Counted from the stretch's first letter, positions 51,909-60,483 are shown. The stretch is 64,000 bases of DNA from Avedoeria sp964651245 (GCA_964651245.1 CAZYVI010000017.1:42956-106955), one strand, 5' to 3'. The notes: generated by a model from the letters alone, not told the origin. Numbers and translations: made by a program.

Positions 51909-53330
51909 GTGAATACCGCCGACGCGCCCCCGCCCACCGCTCCGATCGTCGACGCCGCCGCGACGGCCGGGCCGTCCTCCGCCACGGCGGCCCCGACGCC
52001 CTCCGCCTCGCTGCCCGCAGCGCCGCCGGTCGCGGCCGGCCGCGATGCCGACGTCGTCGTGGTCGGCGCCGGGCTGGCCGGGCTGCGCTGCGCCGGGCTG
52101 CTGGCCGAAGCGGGCCTGGCGGTGCAGGTCCTCGAGGCCAGCGACGATGTGGGCGGCCGCGTCCGGACCGACGAGGTCGACGGCTTCCGGCTCGACCGCG
52201 GCTTCCAGGTGCTGCCGACCGCCTATCCCGAGGTGGCCGAGGCGCTCGACCTCGACGCGCTCGACCTCCGGCCCTTCTACCCCGGCGCGCTCGTCTTCGC
52301 CGACGGCGCCTTCCACCTGGCCGCCGACCCCAGCCGCCGCCTGGGCGACGCGCTGCGGGCGTGGCGGGCGCCCGTGTTCACGGCCGTCGAGAAGCTGCGC
52401 CTGCTGCGCCTGACCGGCGCGCTCAACGCGGCCGACGAAGACGAGCGCGGCCGCTGGCCGGACATCCCGACGTCCGCGGCGCTGGCCGAGGCCGGCTTCG
52501 GCCCGCGGGCGGTGCAGCGCTTCTTCCGGCCCTTCCTGGGCGGCGTCTTCGGCGACCTCGAGCTCACGACGAGCGCCCGCCAGTTCGCCTTCGTCTGGTC
52601 GATGTTCGCCGCCGGCGACGCCGCCGTGCCGGCGCGCGGCATGGGCGAGATCGCCCGCCAGCTGGCGGCGCGGCTGCCGGCCGGCGCCGTCACGCTCGGC
52701 GCGCCGGTGGCGGCGGTGATGGCCGACGATCCGACCGACGGCCCGCGCCAGGTGGTGCGGGCGACGCTGGCCGACGGCACCGTCGTGACCGCGCGCGCCG
52801 TCGTTGTCGCCACCGGCGAGGCGGCGGCGGCGCGGCTGCTCGACCTGCCGGCCCCGCCGCCCGGGCGCGGCCTGACCTGCCTCTACTTCGACGCGCCCGA
52901 GCCGCCGCTGCCGGCGCCGGTGCTGGCGCTGGACGGCGACGGCGACGGGCCGGTCACGAACCTGGCCGTGATGAGCGTCGTGGCGCCAAGCTATGCGCCG
53001 CCGGGCCGGGCGCTGGTGGCGGCCGTCGTCGTCGGGCTGCCGCCGCTCGACGACGCGGCCCTCGAAGCCGCGGCGCGGGCGCAGCTCGCCGGCTGGTTCG
53101 GCGCCGCCGTCGACGACTGGCGCCACCTCCGCACCTACCGCATCGCCGATGCGCTGCCCGACCAGTCGCCCGGACGCCACACGCCGCCGCTGCGCCCGGC
53201 GGCGATCGGCGGCGGCCTGTTCGTGGCCGGCGACCACCGCACGAACGGCTCGATCGACGGCGCGCTGCTCAGCGGGCGGCGGGCGGCGGAGGCGGTGCTG
53301 GCGCGGCTCGGCGGCCGAGCGACGGGCTGA
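51909..53330 (+). CDS. FAD-dependent amine oxidase/phytoene desaturase-like oxidoreductase
   Basis: 473 residues with a GTG start. The first 45 are Pro/Ala rich and possibly disordered. The FAD-binding dinucleotide motif DVVVVGAGLAGLRCAG is at about 48-63, followed by QVLEASDDVGGRVRT (the ribose-binding Glu and GG of amine oxidases) near 70. Later segments are TTSARQFAFVWSMFAAG near 225, PARGMGEIARQLA near 245, VVVATGEAAAARLL near 300 and the C-terminal GGGLFVAGDHRTNGSIDGALLSGRRAAEAVL near 435, the second FAD-binding motif. This pattern is shared by NAD(P)-binding amine oxidases and carotenoid desaturase-like proteins; the substrate is unknown. Its 3' end overlaps the LVIVD gene on the other strand by 62 bases. 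Confidence 0.85.
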   Translation: MNTADAPPPTAPIVDAAATAGPSSATAAPTPSASLPAAPPVAAGRDADVVVVGAGLAGLRCAGLLAEAGLAVQVLEASDDVGGRVRTDEVDGFRLDRGFQVLPTAYPEVAEALDLDALDLRPFYPGALVFADGAFHLAADPSRRLGDALRAWRAPVFTAVEKLRLLRLTGALNAADEDERGRWPDIPTSAALAEAGFGPRAVQRFFRPFLGGVFGDLELTTSARQFAFVWSMFAAGDAAVPARGMGEIARQLAARLPAGAVTLGAPVAAVMADDPTDGPRQVVRATLADGTVVTARAVVVATGEAAAARLLDLPAPPPGRGLTCLYFDAPEPPLPAPVLALDGDGDGPVTNLAVMSVVAPSYAPPGRALVAAVVVGLPPLDDAALEAAARAQLAGWFGAAVDDWRHLRTYRIADALPDQSPGRHTPPLRPAAIGGGLFVAGDHRTNGSIDGALLSGRRAAEAVLARLGGRATG

Positions 53331-54555
53331 CGGCGGTCGAGCGGGCGGGGGGCGCCGGGGTCGGCGTCGCCTCGACCACGGGCGCGTCGCCGGACACCAC
53401 CCGCGGCAGCCAGAGGTCGAAGCGCACCGGCGTCGCCGTGGCCGTCGGCGTGTGCGTCGGCGTGCCGGTCGCGGTGCGCGTCGGCGTCGGCGACGGTGTC
53501 GAGGTGGCCGTCGGCGTCGGCGTCGCGATCGTCAGGCGCAGGATCGTCAGGCCGGTCTGGCGGTCGGCCAGGTAGATCAGGCCGCCGGTGGCCCCGCCAA
53601 CGGCGGCCACGTCGCGGGCGTCGGGGCTGGTGAAGGCGGCGACGGCGCGCGGCTGGTCGGGGCGTGCCACGTCGACGATCGTCAGCCCGGCCGGCCCGGC
53701 GGTGGTGACGGCGTGGCCGAGCCCGGCCAGCGCCGTGCGGCGGACGAAGCCGAGCCGGTCGAGCGTCCCGCGCACGGCCGGCCGGCGCGGGTCGGCCACG
53801 TCGAGCACCGCCAGGCCGCCGCTCTCGGGCGGCCCGAAGGCGCCCAGGCCGACGACGGCGACGCCGCCGGCGGCGCTGACGTGCCGCGCCGGCAACGGCA
53901 GCGGCAGCGAGCCGAACGCGCTCGGCGCCTCGGGGCGGGCGAGGTCGTAGGCATAGATGCCGTTGCCGCCGTTGGCCTCGTAGAGCACGCCGCCGGCCAA
54001 GGCGACGCCGCTGGCGTCGTCCAGGGGATAGGTGACGCGGTGGACCCAGGCCGGCCGGGCCGGGTCGGCGATGGCGGCCGTCTGGAGGCCGATCGATCCG
54101 CTGGCGGCGTAGGCGTAGCCCGCCGTTGCCACGACGTCCTGGGCATAGCCGTCGGAGCCGACGCACGCCGGCGCGCCCGGCCGCGCCGGGTCGGCCACGC
54201 GGCTCACGCACAGCCCGCTCGAGCCCAGCGCCAGCACGGCGACGCCGTCGACGACCGCCACGTCCTCGGCCTGGGTCGGCAGGTCGACCTGGCCGAGCAC
54301 GGCCGGCGCGGCCGGGTCGGCGACGTCGACGACGCGCAGCCGCTGCTCGGCGTCGACGAGGTAGGCCCGGTCGCCGGCCACCGCCAGCCCCAGCAGCCCG
54401 CCCTCGAGCCGGCCGACCGGCGCGAGGGCGACGATCGGATCGAGCTGCGCGGCGGGCGCGCCGTGGGCCGGCGCCGAGCGACCGGGCGGTCCGACGACGG
54501 CGGCGGCCAGGCCGACGGTGACGGCGACGGCGCCCGCGGTGCGTCGCGGCGTCAT
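53269..54555 (-). CDS. Exported LVIVD-repeat propeller protein
   Basis: 428 residues. A signal peptide (RTAGAVAVTVGLAAAVVG) is followed by LVIVD/propeller repeats: LEGGLLGLAVAGDRAYLVD, RLRVVDVADPAAPAVLG, GLAVLDVADPRRPAVRG and GLTIVDVARPDQPRAV. Each repeat begins with a Gly/Leu turn and has VVDV-type strand cores. A PTPT linker of about 35 residues then leads to FDLWLPRVVSG and a Pro/Ala tail. LVIVD proteins are thought to be extracellular propellers with unknown ligands. The start overlaps the stop of pdxH (ATGA). The last 62 bases overlap the FAD enzyme gene on the opposite strand, where the Pro-rich tail may be dispensable. Confidence 0.78.
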   Translation of the reverse strand: MTPRRTAGAVAVTVGLAAAVVGPPGRSAPAHGAPAAQLDPIVALAPVGRLEGGLLGLAVAGDRAYLVDAEQRLRVVDVADPAAPAVLGQVDLPTQAEDVAVVDGVAVLALGSSGLCVSRVADPARPGAPACVGSDGYAQDVVATAGYAYAASGSIGLQTAAIADPARPAWVHRVTYPLDDASGVALAGGVLYEANGGNGIYAYDLARPEAPSAFGSLPLPLPARHVSAAGGVAVVGLGAFGPPESGGLAVLDVADPRRPAVRGTLDRLGFVRRTALAGLGHAVTTAGPAGLTIVDVARPDQPRAVAAFTSPDARDVAAVGGATGGLIYLADRQTGLTILRLTIATPTPTATSTPSPTPTRTATGTPTHTPTATATPVRFDLWLPRVVSGDAPVVEATPTPAPPARSTAVSPSLGRRAAPAPPPPPAAR

Positions 54556-55229
54556 GGCGCGAGCCGCTCGATGCGCCAGCCGTCGGCCTCGCGGCGGTAG
54601 CGCAGCCGGTCGTGGAGGCGGTGGAACCGGCCCTGCCAGAACTCGACCGACTCGGGCGTCAGCCGGTAGCCGCCCCAGTGCGGCGGCCGCGGGACGGCGC
54701 CACCCTCGAAGCGGGCCGTGACCTCGGCCAGGCGCGCGTCGAGGGCGGCCCGATCGGGTAGGACGGCGCTCTGCGGCGACGCCCACGCGCCGAGCTGGCT
54801 GGAGCGGGCGCGGGTGGCGAAGTAGGCGTCGCTGGCGTCGTCGTCGAGCGGACTCACGCTGCCCTCGGCCCGCACCTGGCGCTGCAGCGCCGGCCAATGG
54901 AACAGCAGCGCGGCCCGCGGGTTCGCCGCCAGGTCGTCGGCTTTGCGGCTGCGGCGGTTCGTGTAGAAGACGAAGCCGTCGTCGTCGTGCCCCTTGAGCA
55001 GCACCATCCGCGCCGACGGCGCGCCGCCGGCGCCCGCCGTGGCCAGCGCGACGGCCTCGGGCTCCGGCGCGTCGGGCGACCGCGCGGCCGACGCCGCCAG
55101 CCAGGCCCGCCACCAGCGTGCGAACTGGGCCATCGGCGTCGGGGCCAGGTCGGCCGCGTCGAGCGTCCGCTCGGGCGGCGCGGGCGCGGGCCGGTCGGGC
55201 ACGGGCGGGGGTTGGGTGGGATCGGGCAT
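54552..55229 (-). CDS. pdxH: Pyridoxamine 5'-phosphate oxidase
   Basis: 225 residues. It oxidises pyridoxamine or pyridoxine 5'-phosphate to pyridoxal 5'-phosphate using FMN. After a 20-residue Pro-rich start, ALATAGAGGAPSARMVLLKG near 60 is the usual FMN-binding strand, GFVFYTNRRSRKADDL near 86 and AALLFHWPALQRQVRAEG near 105 the conserved core, and the C-terminus has WGGYRLTPESVEFWQG and HDRLRYRR (the PLP and FMN phosphate region). The ending WRIERLAP is the standard last motif. A TATAAT (minus strand 55269-55274) lies about 40 bases upstream. The LVIVD gene follows with an ATGA overlap. Confidence 0.93.
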   Translation of the reverse strand: MPDPTQPPPVPDRPAPAPPERTLDAADLAPTPMAQFARWWRAWLAASAARSPDAPEPEAVALATAGAGGAPSARMVLLKGHDDDGFVFYTNRRSRKADDLAANPRAALLFHWPALQRQVRAEGSVSPLDDDASDAYFATRARSSQLGAWASPQSAVLPDRAALDARLAEVTARFEGGAVPRPPHWGGYRLTPESVEFWQGRFHRLHDRLRYRREADGWRIERLAP

Positions 55230-55268
55230 CGGGGCGGGTCCGCGGGTCGACGGGTCGGGCGCCGGTCG

Positions 55269-55274
55269 ATTATA
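55269..55274 (-). promoter_or_regulatory. -10 element (TATAAT) for pdxH
   Basis: Perfect TATAAT on the minus strand about 40 bases before the ATG at 55229, leaving a leader of about 33 bases. ACGACC lies 17 bases upstream, a weak -35. Confidence 0.5.
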
Positions 55275-55396
55275 AGGGTCGCGCCCTTCCCGGTCGTCCT
55301 TCCTGGCCCATGCTTGCCCATGCGTCGAGCCGCGACCGTGCATCCGGTCGTGACTGCGCCTGCCCGTCGGGGTGAGGGAGTCTCCGCAGCGGCAGA

Positions 55397-56029
55397 CTAC
55401 GGTCCGCTGCTGTCGATGGCGTCGCGCACCGCGTCGAGGAACGCCGCCGGCGTCATCCCGGCGGCGAGGTCGAGCGGGGTGCCATTCGGATAGGTTACGG
55501 ACGCACCGTCGACCAGGAACTTGGCGCCGTACCACGGTGCATAGATGCCTGGCGCCTCACGCCACAGCAGCACCAGGTAGGCGCGACCGGCGATCGGGTA
55601 GCCCTCGGCCACGTCCGTCAATGCGCCGACCCAGTCCGAAGGGTGTCCGGCCTGCCGCAGCAGGAAGTGCGTCCCGTTCGGCAGTTGTCCATCGTCGAGC
55701 AGCGCCTCGGTCACGACGGCCTCGTAGTTCGTGAATGGTTGGCTGGCCAGCATCGCAGCGACGGCCGCGTGTTCCGAGGCGTTCTCCGTCGGCCAGGCCG
55801 AGGGCGTCGCAAAGGCGACGACCGTCTCCGTGTGGGCGCCGGTCGACTCGACGACGGCGATGGCGTCCTTGTTCGCTACGAAGTCGGCGAGGTCGTCGAA
55901 GTGAATGCCGTGGTTGCCCAGCGATCGATCTTCGGCCTCCGAGCCGGCTGCACCGGAGCGAAGCACAAGCGTGCCGGCCACCACACCCAGCCCAGCAGCA
56001 ACGACGATCGTCGCCAGCGGTGCGTTCAT
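55397..56029 (-). CDS. Unidentified exported or membrane-anchored protein
   Basis: 210 residues. A GGGGAG ribosome site 5 bases before the ATG at 56029 fixes the start. The N-terminus (MNAPLATIVVAAGLGVVAGTL) looks like a signal or single membrane anchor. The rest is soluble: HFDDLADFVANKDAIAVVES, HTETVVAFATPSAW, YEAVVTEALLDDG, RAYLVLLWREAPGIYAP and a final PAAFLDAVRDAID. No motif or known family is recognised. Base composition is a little less GC-rich than neighbours. It lies between pdxH and the metzincin-like gene on the same strand as both. Confidence 0.6.
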   Translation of the reverse strand: MNAPLATIVVAAGLGVVAGTLVLRSGAAGSEAEDRSLGNHGIHFDDLADFVANKDAIAVVESTGAHTETVVAFATPSAWPTENASEHAAVAAMLASQPFTNYEAVVTEALLDDGQLPNGTHFLLRQAGHPSDWVGALTDVAEGYPIAGRAYLVLLWREAPGIYAPWYGAKFLVDGASVTYPNGTPLDLAAGMTPAAFLDAVRDAIDSSGP

Positions 56030-56178
56030 GAGGGCTCCCCTGTCCCGATCGTGTTGCGGTCGCCAGGGCCCACACCGTCGCAAACGGTCGGGTGGCCGTC
56101 CGAGTTACGCGCCATGCCGCGGCATGGCCGACAATCGCCAGCGCAGGGGCTGGCCGAGGCCATGGGGCGCAGCCGCAC

Positions 56179-56907
56179 TCAGTACCACGTATTCACCCGA
56201 TCGAGGTCTGCACTCGTGAGCACATCGGACAGCTGCCAATCGAACCAACAGCCAAGCGGGTTCATCGCTCGCTGCGTAGCGCAGGACTGTGGATGGACGA
56301 AACCAAGGGCGTGAGCCAGCTCGTGCCGATACATGTAATTCTGGAACCACAGAGGTGCCGGGGAGCGACTGTACTGATGACTGCCCGGCATCACAAGCGT
56401 GTTCATGAAGATGTCGGCCGCCGTGATCTTCATGTCGGTGCGATTGCAGCTCCCCGTGAGGGACGAGCCGCCCGAAAGCATATCCTTGGGTGGACGCAAC
56501 TTGGCGCAGTAGGTGCCAGCACTTCGTGTAATCGTCCATGCCTCACTGAAATCGGCTCGCTGGGTGGTGACGACGGTGATCCGCGTGGGGATCATAGGGC
56601 CGCCATACCCCTTGTACACGGATAGGTCAGTGGAATCGTAGTCTGCGATTGCACTTGCCGCAGCAGACCACCCGGTGTAGTCGCTGACAAAGACTGCGTT
56701 TGGATACTTCGCCAGACTATACGGATCGTCCTCTGCGGCCAGCACCGTAGCAGAGGACGAGATCAGGAACGATACGGCGGCGATCGCCGCGTTGAGGTAG
56801 GTATGACGATGCAGTAACCGGCGCGCGAGGACCTTCGTCGAGACTGTGCCGCGGCCGTATCCAACCAGCGAGGCGCAATCCTGACGGTCTACTGCACCAT
56901 GACTCAT
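56179..56907 (-). CDS. Exported metzincin-like (HExxHxxGxxH) protein
   Basis: 242 residues from the ATG at 56907. A hydrophobic signal segment (NAAIAAVSFLISSSATVLA) near residues 45-65 is followed by a soluble domain. Residues 195-205 read HELAHALGFVH, a complete zinc metzincin motif, with QSCATQRAMNP near 207 possibly providing the Met-turn. Cys residues in the domain (for example near 152 and 170) may form disulfides. It looks like a secreted zinc peptidase, but the fold outside the motif is not assigned. The gene uses many A/T third positions and is visibly less GC-rich than its neighbours, suggesting transfer. A possible promoter lies at 57048-57076. In-frame codons continue upstream, so the N-terminus is uncertain. 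Confidence 0.62.
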   Translation of the reverse strand: MSHGAVDRQDCASLVGYGRGTVSTKVLARRLLHRHTYLNAAIAAVSFLISSSATVLAAEDDPYSLAKYPNAVFVSDYTGWSAAASAIADYDSTDLSVYKGYGGPMIPTRITVVTTQRADFSEAWTITRSAGTYCAKLRPPKDMLSGGSSLTGSCNRTDMKITAADIFMNTLVMPGSHQYSRSPAPLWFQNYMYRHELAHALGFVHPQSCATQRAMNPLGCWFDWQLSDVLTSADLDRVNTWY

Positions 56908-57003
56908 GGTCGTCGGATGTCCCTTCGGTGATGTGTGCGACGATGGAGGGACCTCCACTGCGCGTGGCCACCCGCGCATCGAAGCATCGACGCGGCTGGA
57001 CCC

Positions 57004-57019
57004 ATGTGCAGCTGCACAT
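57004..57019. promoter_or_regulatory. Perfect 16-base palindrome, possible operator
   Basis: ATGTGCAGCTGCACAT is its own reverse complement. It lies about 20 bases downstream of the predicted start of the metzincin-like transcript, a position suited to a repressor. The binding protein is unknown. Confidence 0.45.
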
Positions 57020-57047
57020 CGTCTATGATTTCGCTTTGAGTCACGGC

Positions 57048-57076
57048 ACCCTATCACAGTTTCTGCGCGTTGTCAA
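57048..57076 (-). promoter_or_regulatory. Promoter TTGACA-N17-TAGGGT for the metzincin-like gene
   Basis: On the minus strand a perfect -35 TTGACA (57071-57076) is followed after 17 bases by TAGGGT (57048-57053). The -10 is only half-consensus. The leader would be about 130 bases and include the 16-base palindrome. Confidence 0.45.
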
Positions 57077-57372
57077 CGAACGTCCGTTCTAGTTGTGAAA
57101 ATCGCCGTCGCCGCTGCTGAAACAGGTGCCCAGTGTGGCGGCCGTGGCCCGACGTTCGGTTCGATCGCGGTCGGGCGATGGTGTTGGCCGGCGCATCCGG
57201 AGTGGCGGGGAGCCAGTCCGCCCACACATCGATCGCATCGTCCGCATCGACCGCATCGGACGAGCGCGCCCATGCTTCAGCGCGCATCGCGACAGGTCGA
57301 GCGTCGAGTCGTCGCAACGCGACCGCTTCGCGGGGCGCGGGCGAGCGAGGTGCATTCGGGTCACGCCACGCC

Positions 57373-58215
57373 CTACCGCCAGGCGATCACCGCCGCCTGC
57401 CGCCCCGTCCGCCCCCCCTCGGCGCGGTGCGAGTACCAGCGGCCGCGGTCGGCGGCCGTCGAGTGGCCGCACGCCCAGACGCGGTCCGCCGCGAGCCCGG
57501 CGGCGATGAGCTGGTCGCGGTTCGCGCCGGCCAGGTCGAACGTCGGGCCGGACGGGCCGGCGGCCAGCCAGCGATCGGCGGCGCCGGGCCAGCGGGCGCG
57601 CACGGCGTCGACCACGTCGGCGCCGACGGCGTAGTCGGCGGCGCCGATCGCCGGGCCGATCGCCGCCCGGAGGTCGCTCGGCCGCGAGCCGAGGCCGACG
57701 AGGGCCGCCACGGCCGCGCCGGCCGCGCCGGCCACGGTGCCGCGCCAGCCGGCATGGACGGCCGCCGCGGTGCGGCGCACGGGGTCGGCCAGGACGACGG
57801 TCGCGCAGTCGGCGGCCAGGACCACGAGCGCGACGCCCGGCGCGGCGGTGGCCAGCCCGTCGCAGCCCGGCATCGCCGTGGCGGCGTCGTCGGCGCCGCG
57901 GCCGCGGTCGGCGGCGCCGACGACGGCCACCGCGCGGCCGTGCACCTGGGCGGCGAACACGAACGCGGCCGCTTCGAGATCGAGCGCCGCGGCCAGCCGG
58001 GCGCGGTTGGCGCGGACCGCGCCGGCATCGTCGCCGACGTGCAGCCCGAGGTTCAGGGTATCGAACGGCGGGGCGCTGACGCCGCCGCGGCGGGTCGTGA
58101 AGGCGTGGACAAGACCCGGCAGCGCGGCCAGCGCATCGCACGTCAGCCACTCGAGGCCGCCGGCCGGCGCGAATCGCCAGCCGGCGGCCTCGTCGGGACC
58201 ATCCGCCGATGTCAC
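57373..58215 (-). CDS. pgeF: Peptidoglycan editing factor / laccase-domain protein (PgeF, YfiH family)
   Basis: 280 residues from a GTG at 58215. The family removes misplaced amino acids from muropeptide precursors, and some members are described as multicopper-like or purine nucleosidase enzymes. Motifs in order: HAFTTRRGGVS near 40, NLGLHVGDD near 57, QVHGRAVAV near 90, LVVLAADCATVVLADP near 130, AAVHAGWRGTVAGAA near 155, AIGPAIGAADYAVG near 180 and FDLAGANRDQLIAAG near 225. The His of QVHG, the Cys of ADC and the His of VHAGW form the expected metal site. An in-frame GTG at 58311 would add 32 unconserved residues; neither start has a strong ribosome site. Confidence 0.88.
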   Translation of the reverse strand: MTSADGPDEAAGWRFAPAGGLEWLTCDALAALPGLVHAFTTRRGGVSAPPFDTLNLGLHVGDDAGAVRANRARLAAALDLEAAAFVFAAQVHGRAVAVVGAADRGRGADDAATAMPGCDGLATAAPGVALVVLAADCATVVLADPVRRTAAAVHAGWRGTVAGAAGAAVAALVGLGSRPSDLRAAIGPAIGAADYAVGADVVDAVRARWPGAADRWLAAGPSGPTFDLAGANRDQLIAAGLAADRVWACGHSTAADRGRWYSHRAEGGRTGRQAAVIAWR

Positions 58216-58338
58216 TGTCCGCAACGGCCACCGTCCACCGCGGTCACCGTCGCCGGGCCCACCGCGGCCACACGGCGTCAGCAGCGGTCGCGCGACGTTG
58301 CCCGCGATCACACCCGGTCCATGTCCGCCGCGCGCGGC

Positions 58339-60483
58339 CTATCGGCAGCCGCACTGGAACGTCAGCGGGTTGAACAGCGGGTGGAACGGCAGCGCGTTGT
58401 TGAGCAGCGTCAACGACCGTCGCGTGCCGTTGAACGGGCCGGGCGGGACGTTGCGCCGGCACAGCTGGCCGTAGCCGCCGATGGACGCCGGGTTGGCCAT
58501 GGCCGCCGCCAGCAGCGCCGCCGGCACCTTGCCCTCGGTCTGCGTGCACAGGATCGGCCCCGCCGGCGGCACCGTCGGCCAGCCGGTGGGCGCCGCCGTC
58601 GGCGTCGGCGGGACGGCCGTGGGCGTCGCCGCGACCGCGGTCGGCGACGGCTGGGGCGACACCGTGGGCGTCGGGGCGACGAACGTCGGCGTCGGCGAGG
58701 GCGTCGCCTGCGACGCGTCCTGGCGGGTCGCCACGTAGATCCGGGTCCGCAGCCAGCGCGGCGGCGCGCCGCCGCCGGCGGCCGCCCCAGCTGCGTCGAG
58801 GAAGTCGAGCGACACGTCGGGCGCGCCGTCGCCGTTAAGGTCGAGCAGGAAGATGTGGGGACCGACTTGCGGCAGCGGCGTGACATAGTCCTGGCCGGGC
58901 GCGATCGCGTCCTTGAACGTCGCCACCAGCATCGTGCCGCTCAGGGCGATCGTCGTCTCGGTCGTGCTGCCGTCGACGAACAGGCCGTTGTAGCGGCCGG
59001 CGAAGCTGCGCAGCACCGCCAGGTCGGGCGTGGGCTGCGGCGCCGGCGTGGCCGTCGGCGCGTTGGGGTCGACGAGGCCGAGGACGACCTCGGCGGCGCA
59101 GCCGGCCGTGCCGCTCATCGACGCCGTCGTGTTGCCGAGCGTGGCGACGGCGAAGCGGCGCTCCGGCACCCAGATTAGATAGGCGCCCCAGCCCGGGATG
59201 TTGCCGCCGTGGCTCAGGATCGGATCGAGCCCGGCGCCGCGCTCGACGAAGACGCCGAAGCCGTACGCCTGGTCGCCCATCGCCAGCTCCATCTGGCGGC
59301 CGGTCATCGCCTGCACCGAGGCGCTGGAGAGCACGCCGCCGCCGCCCTGCATGAGCAGGTCGGCCCAGCGGACGAGGTCCGACGTCGTCGAGAAGGCGTA
59401 GCCCGCCGGCGCGGCCGGGAGGTTGTCGTAGCTGTCGATGGCGTCGACCTGGGGCATGCCGGAGACGGGATCGGCGTAGTGGCCCGACGCGGCGTTGCCG
59501 TACGCCGCGGCGTCGCTGGCGAGCACCATCGTGCGCGTCATCGCCGCCGGTCCCCAGACCCGCTGGCGCATGTAGTCGGCGTAGGTCAGGCCGCTGTGGC
59601 GCTCGATGATCGCCCCGGCGAGCGCGAAGTTCGGGTTGCTGTAGTTCCACAGGACGCCGGGCGGCGCGTGCAGGACGGTGGCGTCCTGGGCGTCGGCCCA
59701 GGCCTGGAGGCTGCCCGGCGCCGTCGGGCCGGCGATGCCGCCGGTGGTCAGGAACAGGTTGTCGGGGAACGCCGACGAGTGGGTCAGGAGGTGCCACGGC
59801 GTGACGTCGGTCGTCGTGATTGCCGGGCTGTCCCAGGCGCCGGCGATGGCGAAGCCCGGCAGCGCCGCCACGACCGGCGCGTCGAGGTCGACCTTGCCCG
59901 CCTCGACCTGCTGCAGGACGCCCGCCGCCGTCATCATCTTGGTCACCGAGCCGATCCGGAACAGCGTCGCGGCGTCGACCGCGTCGGTCTCGCCGGCGCG
60001 CTTCACGCCGTAGCCCTTGGCGTAGGTAACCTGGCCGTCGAGCATCACCGCCACCTGCGCCCCCGGCACCCCCTTCTGCTGCATCTCGGCCGCCATGCAG
60101 GCGTCGATCGCGTCGTAGGGCGTCATCTGGTTCGCGCCGGCCGCCCCGTCGCCGGCCGTGCCGCCGGCCGCCGACGCCGGGCGCCGGGCCTGGTGGGCGG
60201 CGATCGCCTCCAGCGCCGACGTCTGCTCGAGCACCGCTGGCGCCGCCAGCGCCGCGACGAAGCGGGGCGGCGCACCGGCCGCCCCGGCGTGGCCGGTCGA
60301 CGTCGGCCGGCCTGCGCCGCCGTCGCCCAGCGACCGGACGCCGTCGGCTGCCGCGAAGCCGCCGGCGGCGACCGCCGGCCGCGATCGCGCGGCCCGGGCC
60401 GGGGCGGTGGCCAGCGGCGCGAGCGCGGCGGCCACGACGGCGAGGCTCAGGGTGGGCACGATCCAGCGTCGGTGGGGTGACAT
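58339..60483 (-). CDS. Serine beta-lactamase-fold hydrolase with PT-rich C-terminus
   Basis: 714 residues. Signal peptide (WIVPTLSLAVVAAALAPLA) then an Ala/Gly/Pro linker to about 120. The beta-lactamase/transpeptidase fold (class C-like) spans about 125-460: SxxK motif RIGSVTKMM near 176 with Ser nucleophile and Lys, YxN motif WNYSNPN near 280, and HGG at LSHGGNIPG near 425. This fold includes esterases, D-aminopeptidases and penicillin-binding proteins. A further beta region carries VDGSTTETTIALSGTM, then a PTPT linker of about 45 residues and a C-terminal piece with two Cys (CTQTEGK, FQCGCR). A GGAG ribosome site supports the ATG. A TTGACC-N18-TACGCT promoter with a palindromic spacer lies upstream. 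Confidence 0.85.
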   Translation of the reverse strand: MSPHRRWIVPTLSLAVVAAALAPLATAPARAARSRPAVAAGGFAAADGVRSLGDGGAGRPTSTGHAGAAGAPPRFVAALAAPAVLEQTSALEAIAAHQARRPASAAGGTAGDGAAGANQMTPYDAIDACMAAEMQQKGVPGAQVAVMLDGQVTYAKGYGVKRAGETDAVDAATLFRIGSVTKMMTAAGVLQQVEAGKVDLDAPVVAALPGFAIAGAWDSPAITTTDVTPWHLLTHSSAFPDNLFLTTGGIAGPTAPGSLQAWADAQDATVLHAPPGVLWNYSNPNFALAGAIIERHSGLTYADYMRQRVWGPAAMTRTMVLASDAAAYGNAASGHYADPVSGMPQVDAIDSYDNLPAAPAGYAFSTTSDLVRWADLLMQGGGGVLSSASVQAMTGRQMELAMGDQAYGFGVFVERGAGLDPILSHGGNIPGWGAYLIWVPERRFAVATLGNTTASMSGTAGCAAEVVLGLVDPNAPTATPAPQPTPDLAVLRSFAGRYNGLFVDGSTTETTIALSGTMLVATFKDAIAPGQDYVTPLPQVGPHIFLLDLNGDGAPDVSLDFLDAAGAAAGGGAPPRWLRTRIYVATRQDASQATPSPTPTFVAPTPTVSPQPSPTAVAATPTAVPPTPTAAPTGWPTVPPAGPILCTQTEGKVPAALLAAAMANPASIGGYGQLCRRNVPPGPFNGTRRSLTLLNNALPFHPLFNPLTFQCGCR

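Larger units (their letters stand above)
56908..57372. other. Intergenic region upstream of the metzincin-like gene
   Basis: About 465 bases without a credible gene. It carries the palindrome at 57004-57019, a minus-strand promoter at 57048-57076, an AT-richer patch around 57020-57110, and short GCATCG-type imperfect repeats around 57220-57253. Nothing else is recognised. Confidence 0.5.

Noticed and set aside
57090..57509. Possible plus-strand protein of about 125 residues (57126-57509) in the gap after the metzincin gene.
   Set aside because: Arg/Ser/Pro-rich composition, no ribosome site, and the frame runs antisense into pgeF.
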